64,000 nt of DNA from Staphylococcus americanisciuri. Lineage in GTDB: Bacteria > Bacillota > Bacilli > Staphylococcales > Staphylococcaceae. Position 1 is the stretch's first letter, and each line of letters opens with the position of its first letter. A model generated the notes under the pieces. That model ran no database searches. It was given only the letters and a program-made list of their open reading frames with translations, and had not been told where the DNA came from. Of the stretch, positions 60,664 to 64,000 are shown one piece after another. The stretch is from contig NZ_JANUXY010000004.1 in assembly GCF_024814435.1 (NCBI RefSeq), forward strand, positions 178,814 to 242,813. The letters run 5' to 3'. Both the position numbers and the translations under genes were made by a program.

Positions 60664-60969
60664 ATGAATAAATCAATGATATTAAGAACAGCTGTTTTGA
60701 TTTTAGCTTTAGTTAATCAATGGCTGGCTAATCACAATATGTCACCGCTTCCGACTACGGAAGATGACATCAACATGCTTATTTTAACGGGCGCTGCATT
60801 ATGGACTTGGTACAAAGATAATCCGGTAACTAAAGAGGGTATCTGGGCGAATCAGAAGTTGAAAAAGTATAAAGCAGAAAAGCAATACACGAAAGCTACT
60901 GGACAAGCACCTATTAAGCACAAAGTTGAAAATAGTAATCCATACAACGATATAAATCAGAATATATAA
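60664..60969 (+). CDS. Second holin, SPP1/phi LC3-like family
   Basis: 101 residues behind ATAGGAGATGGTTTAA. Two hydrophobic segments (MILRTAVLILALVNQWLA and MLILTGAALWTWYKDNPVTKEG), the pattern of SPP1-type holins (SPLPTTEDDIN). Sits 14 bases before the endolysin gene. Confidence 0.85.
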   Translation: MNKSMILRTAVLILALVNQWLANHNMSPLPTTEDDINMLILTGAALWTWYKDNPVTKEGIWANQKLKKYKAEKQYTKATGQAPIKHKVENSNPYNDINQNI

Positions 60970-60982
60970 AGGAGGTAAGTGA

Positions 60983-62371
60983 ATGAGGACAAAAAATGAA
61001 GCTATCAACTGGATTAATAAATCTGTTGGTAAACAATTTGATTTTGATAAATGCTATGGCTATCAGTGCTATGATTATGCGAATGCTTACTTTTATTATA
61101 TGACTGGATTGGTTTTGCATGGGTTATATGCTAAAAATATTGCGACTGACAATGCCAAAACTTTAGCAAGTATAGCAACCGTGTACGACAATACGCCTGA
61201 GTTTTTACCTCAAGCTGGCGATATTGTTGTATTTAATGGTTGCTACGGCAATGGTGCTGGTCATGTTGCGGTTGTTACGCAAGCGACATTAGATAGTTTT
61301 GAGGTTGTTGAGCAAAATTGGTTTGGCGGTGGTTTTGTTAATGGTGCACCTGGCTGGGAAGCGGCAACACGTCGTTGGCATTATTACGACAATCCAATGA
61401 CGTTTATCCGATTACATTATGCTGAAAAGAAATCATTTAGAAATCTTATACCCGCTTCGGCACCTAAAGCGATTAAACGCAAGATTGTGCTTGTTGCGGG
61501 GCATGGATATAACGACCCAGGTGCCATTGGTAACGGTACAAATGAACGTGATTTTATTCGTAAGTACATTGTGCCTAACGTAGCCAAATATCTACGCACA
61601 GCAGGACATGACGTTTATGTATATGGTGGTTCTACAATGAATCAAGATATGTATCAAGATACAGCTTATGGTCAACAAGTTGGCAACCGTCGAGACTATG
61701 GTCTGTATTGGGTTAAAAATGTACAAAAGCCTGACGCCATTATTGAGTTTCATTTAGACGCAGCAGGGGCGTCGGCAAATGGTGGACACGTTATTATATC
61801 TGGACAGTTTAAAGCTGATACGATAGACAACACTATTCAGTCTGTTATTAAGTCGAACGTAGGGCAAATTAGGGGTGTGACAGGGCGTAATGATTTGTTG
61901 AACGCAAATGTGTCTGCTGAAATTAACGTCAATTACAGGCTTGCTGAACTAGGCTTTATCACAAACCAAAAAGACATGGACTACATCAAAAAGAATTATG
62001 ATAGGTATGCCAAAGACATCGCAGGAGCCATTCACGGCAAGCCAATCGGTGGAGTGGCAGCAGGTCAAAAGCAAGTACAACAGACTGTATGGAATTGGGG
62101 TGGTATCTTTTACCCTAACACAGCAATTAAAGTTAGACGCTTACCTGGATTAGCTGGGGAAGTTGTTGATGAGGCTTCTTGGCTTTATTCTAAAGATGAT
62201 TGGGTTAAGTTCGACCAAATCATTAAAAAAGATGGTTATTGGTGGATTAGATTCAAGTATCAAGCACCTGGAGCAAGTAAAAAGAACTTTTATTGCGCTG
62301 TTTGTAAAATCACAGATAAAGATGAAAAAATTAAAAATGAGAAATATTGGGGTTCGATTGAGTGGGCATAA
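60983..62371 (+). CDS. Endolysin: CHAP, amidase_3, SH3_5
   Basis: 462 residues behind AAAGGAGGTAAGTGA. CHAP domain (1-140): catalytic Cys29 in CYGYQCYDYAN and His near 93 in GAGHVAVVTQ. Amidase_3 (about 165-350): zinc ligands in VAGHGYNDPG, NERDFI and IEFHLDA. SH3_5 wall-binding domain (about 370-460). It cuts staphylococcal peptidoglycan at two bonds. Codons 19-29 (61039-61068) resemble CRISPR spacer 1 of the host array. Confidence 0.95.
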   Translation: MRTKNEAINWINKSVGKQFDFDKCYGYQCYDYANAYFYYMTGLVLHGLYAKNIATDNAKTLASIATVYDNTPEFLPQAGDIVVFNGCYGNGAGHVAVVTQATLDSFEVVEQNWFGGGFVNGAPGWEAATRRWHYYDNPMTFIRLHYAEKKSFRNLIPASAPKAIKRKIVLVAGHGYNDPGAIGNGTNERDFIRKYIVPNVAKYLRTAGHDVYVYGGSTMNQDMYQDTAYGQQVGNRRDYGLYWVKNVQKPDAIIEFHLDAAGASANGGHVIISGQFKADTIDNTIQSVIKSNVGQIRGVTGRNDLLNANVSAEINVNYRLAELGFITNQKDMDYIKKNYDRYAKDIAGAIHGKPIGGVAAGQKQVQQTVWNWGGIFYPNTAIKVRRLPGLAGEVVDEASWLYSKDDWVKFDQIIKKDGYWWIRFKYQAPGASKKNFYCAVCKITDKDEKIKNEKYWGSIEWA

Positions 62372-62376
62372 AATTA

Positions 62377-62406
62377 GGGTAGCGTAACTGCTACCCTCTT
62401 TTTTTA
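62377..62406 (+). terminator. Terminator of the late operon
   Basis: GGGTAGC (62377-62383) pairs perfectly with GCTACCC (62390-62396), then TC and a T run. It overlaps the 3' end of the leftward gene at 62404. Confidence 0.9.
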
Positions 62407-62628
62407 TACCTCAAAATCATCAACGTCTATTGTTTTTGCAATATCTTCTCCGAACAAATCAAAATTATCAATACTATCTATAATAATACTCTCTTTATTC
62501 TTATTTACTGCAAACTCTAATCCATCTACTTCATACACTCCTATATACAGCCTGTTTAATAATTGTTCTTCTGTAATATTCTTCGCTTTCATCTCTTCTA
62601 AAATACTACTAGTGAATTGTATTTTCAT
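62404..62628 (-). CDS. Leftward accessory protein, unknown function
   Basis: 74 residues behind AAAAAGGAAGTGACGTT. Acidic, helical N-terminus (SILEEMKAKNITEEQLLNRLYIG) then strands (VYEVDGLEFAVNKNKESIIIDS). Opposite to the late genes, so probably expressed in the lysogen. No family recognised; size and charge would suit an antitoxin or inhibitor, which is only speculation. Confidence 0.65.
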   Translation of the reverse strand: MKIQFTSSILEEMKAKNITEEQLLNRLYIGVYEVDGLEFAVNKNKESIIIDSIDNFDLFGEDIAKTIDVDDFEV

Positions 62629-62743
62629 AACGTCACTTCCTTTTTGATTGTATTATACCTTAAAAAATATACAGAGCAATAAAGTAAATGTTCTAAAAAA
62701 GAGGCTATTTTATTTAAAAAAATTCGAGAAAAGTTGATAAAAT

Positions 62744-62774
62744 AGTAGACGAACATCTACTTAAATGTTATAAT
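62744..62774 (+). promoter_or_regulatory. Promoter with inverted repeat ahead of the right-end cassette
   Basis: An extended -10, TGTTATAAT (62766-62774), is preceded by AGTAGA (62744-62749) and TCTACT (62756-62761) inverted around CGAACA, covering the -35 position. Suggests a repressible promoter for the micro-protein at 62795. Confidence 0.65.
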
Positions 62775-62794
62775 ATATTTAGGAGGTGAAGGAA

Positions 62795-62887
62795 ATGAGG
62801 ATAAAAATAAAAGCACCCAAAAGCGTAAAATTCTCGATTAGAATAGACCTGGCAGTAATTCAAATCGAATTCGCTTTTGAGTACTAG
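62795..62887 (+). CDS. 30-residue micro-protein
   Basis: ATG behind AGGAGGTGAAGGAA, an excellent ribosome site, and a good promoter. Product starts MRIKIKAPKSVKFSIRI and ends IQIEFAFEY, basic then amphipathic strand-like. A strong hairpin follows. Signals are better than expected by chance; function unknown. Confidence 0.55.
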   Translation: MRIKIKAPKSVKFSIRIDLAVIQIEFAFEY

Positions 62888-62893
62888 ATACAA

Positions 62894-62910
62894 GAGGGGC
62901 TAAGCCCCTC
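62894..62910 (+). terminator. GC-rich hairpin after the 30-residue gene
   Basis: GAGGGGC (62894-62900), loop TAA, GCCCCTC (62904-62910): a 7-bp stem. No T run follows, so it may stabilise the mRNA or terminate weakly. Confidence 0.55.
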
Positions 62911-62947
62911 TACCTTATAAATATAGCACAATCCTCATTTCAAATAT

Positions 62948-63061
62948 ATGAAAATCACTGTAAAAGTACGGAAATCAACAAAAAAAGAGTTGGTGCAAGG
63001 GCTGATTAAATGGCTGGTAATAGTCTTAATAGTAATTGTAGTAAGAAAGTTGGTGTATTAA
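62948..63061 (+). CDS. 37-residue single-helix membrane micro-protein
   Basis: Basic N-terminus MKITVKVRKSTKKEL, then one membrane helix (LIKWLVIVLIVIVVRKLVY). The stop abuts the ATG of the next gene, so they are coupled. The N-terminal pattern resembles the 30-residue product upstream (MRIKIKAPKS). No good ribosome site was seen. Toxin-like or small regulator; unknown. Confidence 0.5.
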   Translation: MKITVKVRKSTKKELVQGLIKWLVIVLIVIVVRKLVY

Positions 63062-63268
63062 ATGAATCTTATAAACGAAATTAGAAAAGAAGTGCAAACA
63101 CTTTTAGATTCTAACATTTCAGCTTATCAAATTGAAAAAGCTACAAATGTTAGTAGAGCAAAGATAGGACGCTTGAGAAATAAAAAAAATAAAGTTGATG
63201 ACTTATCACTAGCTACAATAGAAAAGTTATACAACTATCAAATGGGGGTTGAAGAAGATGAGAGTTAG
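63062..63268 (+). CDS. Small HTH protein of the right-end cassette
   Basis: 68 residues, an XRE-like HTH: LLDSNISAYQIEKATNVSRAKIGRLRNKKNKVDDLSLATIEKLYNY. Starts directly after the micro-protein stop and overlaps the next gene by 11 bases. Probable DNA-binding regulator of the cassette. Confidence 0.75.
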   Translation: MNLINEIRKEVQTLLDSNISAYQIEKATNVSRAKIGRLRNKKNKVDDLSLATIEKLYNYQMGVEEDES

Positions 63269-63806
63269 GATAAATGGAGATGGTTACTTGTATGATTTAG
63301 AGGTACCTGGCAACAGATACACTTTGCATACGCTCATTGATGAGAAAAAATGGGCGATAGAAGACGAAATTGAAGACTCAGAAGAACTCGAATCTTTAGA
63401 AACAGAAGTAGCAAAAGCGCACGCCGCTATTTCTGCCCAAGACGTCAAGACTCTTGATGAAATTTATTATGATAGTTTTGCAGGAACTCTAAGTTTCGAA
63501 ACTATCGAGTACACTTTAAAAGACGCACTTGAAGAAAGCGAGTACTCTTTTGAAGAGTCTCAAGCTTCATGTTCGTTGTACGTCATCAATGACAAAGGTG
63601 AAGAAGTCCGAATTTCTGACCATAAACGACCTGCTCATCCTGTAAATGATGACTATATGGAACATACCTACGCACCTGTTGAAATGGTAGACCATGAATA
63701 CCCCCATGAAATCATCAATCCACAGGGTGAAATACAACGATGGCAACTTGAAGATGCCGGTATCAACCTTAAGTCAGAAGATGATGTCTTCTACTTAGGT
63801 AGTTAA
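63258..63806 (+). CDS. Right-end accessory protein, unknown function
   Basis: 182 residues from ATG 63258 (MRVRINGDGYLYDLEVPGNR); a TTG at 63249 is possible. Strongly acidic with helical middle (EEIEDSEELESLETEVAKAHAAIS-like) and a His/Pro-rich C-terminal part (SDHKRPAHPVNDDYMEHTY, PHEIINPQGEIQRWQL). No catalytic motif recognised. It is the last prophage gene, followed by a terminator. Confidence 0.75.
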   Translation: MRVRINGDGYLYDLEVPGNRYTLHTLIDEKKWAIEDEIEDSEELESLETEVAKAHAAISAQDVKTLDEIYYDSFAGTLSFETIEYTLKDALEESEYSFEESQASCSLYVINDKGEEVRISDHKRPAHPVNDDYMEHTYAPVEMVDHEYPHEIINPQGEIQRWQLEDAGINLKSEDDVFYLGS

Positions 63807-63813
63807 AACACAA

Positions 63814-63842
63814 CCCCACCTGGAGAATAGGTGGGGCTGTTT
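63814..63842 (+). terminator. Terminator at the right end of the prophage
   Basis: CCCCACCT (63814-63821) pairs with AGGTGGGG (63829-63836), followed by CTGTTTAA. Ends the cassette transcript. Confidence 0.75.
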
Positions 63843-63851
63843 AATATGCTT

Positions 63852-63897
63852 GCACCCACTTTTTCATTAAAAACAAAATGGGTGCAGATTTGGGTGC
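63852..63897. repeat. Right-end GGGTGC repeat array (putative integrase arm sites, attR)
   Basis: GCACCCA (63852-63858), 20 bases, TGGGTGC (63879-63885), 5 bases, TGGGTGC (63891-63897), the same layout as at 19313-19357. Beyond it, to 64000, no gene is seen. The best direct repeat shared by the two ends is TTGCACCCAC (19311 and 63850) or AAATGGGTGCA, both short. Confidence 0.65.
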
Positions 63898-64000
63898 AAA
63901 AAATTAAATTGTAATATAATAAAATATGGTGAAACCTTTTAAAATCAAGTTTTTAACAACTCTATAATGCTTAAAATGAGCTGTTTTCATTCACCGTACG

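Larger units (their letters stand above)
19311..63900. mobile_element. Complete-looking temperate siphovirus prophage inserted downstream of glnA
   Basis: About 44.6 kb with every expected module in order: integrase and lysogeny (left-facing), early control, replication, RinA/RinB late activation, HNH-TerS-TerL packaging, HK97-type head, long tail with a 1961-residue tape measure, double holin and endolysin, and right-end accessory genes. No disrupted essential gene was found. Ends are set by the matching GGGTGC repeat arrays near 19313 and 63852; the exact crossover core is not resolved and could lie a few tens of bases outside. The HNH-P27 TerS pair implies cos packaging. Confidence 0.9.

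Noticed and set aside
62749..62762. LexA box at the cassette promoter
   Set aside because: Only the CGAAC half is present; the GTTC half is missing, and the palindrome has a different centre.

Overview
The window is from a low-GC Gram-positive chromosome. Gene content and order (miaB-ricA, mutS-mutL, glpP-glpF-glpK-glpD, hydrolase-miaA-hfq, gpx/hflX, ynbB, glnR-glnA) and the protein sequences fit a Staphylococcus. The sequence differs from S. aureus (for example a 68-residue Hfq), so a non-aureus species is inferred; I cannot name it from this window.

Region 1 (1-19300) is core chromosome: tRNA modification, mismatch repair, a glycerol regulon, a peroxidase, the ribosomal GTPase HflX, a PLP enzyme and the GlnR/GlnA nitrogen operon. 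Several controls can be read directly: a cre site over the glpF promoter, attenuator leaders ahead of glpF and glpD that start with the same 12-mer, a perfect GlnR box ahead of glnR, and many intrinsic terminators. Between ynbB and glnR lies a very short type II CRISPR array with Staphylococcus Cas9-type repeats and no cas gene in the window.

Region 2 (about 19310-63900) is an apparently complete temperate siphovirus prophage of about 44.6 kb, inserted just downstream of glnA. In order: integrase, a small structured RNA, a lipoprotein, ImmA and CI (leftward); then rightward Cro, antirepressor, a Tad2-like (DUF2829) protein and small early genes; a replication block (DUF2800 nuclease, DUF2815, family A DNA polymerase, VirE primase-helicase, an iteron-rich likely origin, VRR-NUC, SNF2-like helicase); small middle genes including a YopX-like protein, a DPPH methyltransferase, dimeric dUTPase, RinB-like and RinA; then packaging (HNH, P27 TerS, TerL), head (HK97-type portal, ClpP-like protease, capsid), tail, and lysis genes (two holins and a CHAP-amidase-SH3 endolysin). 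The right end carries an accessory cassette of a leftward 74-residue protein, two micro-proteins, an HTH protein and a 185-residue protein of unknown function.

The most notable signals are: (a) a CRISPR spacer matching the resident prophage endolysin at 23 of 30 positions, with 14 contiguous matches at the PAM-proximal end; (b) a structured RNA with its own promoter and terminator beside the integrase; (c) palindromic operators sitting exactly in the spacers of the early promoters, with one more inside the cro coding sequence; (d) an iteron field after virE; (e) a probable +1 frameshift extension of the major capsid protein and a -1 frameshift in the tail chaperone; (f) matching GGGTGC repeat arrays at both prophage ends; (g) the uncharacterised right-end cassette. 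Family assignments come from recognising sequence motifs, not from database searches.
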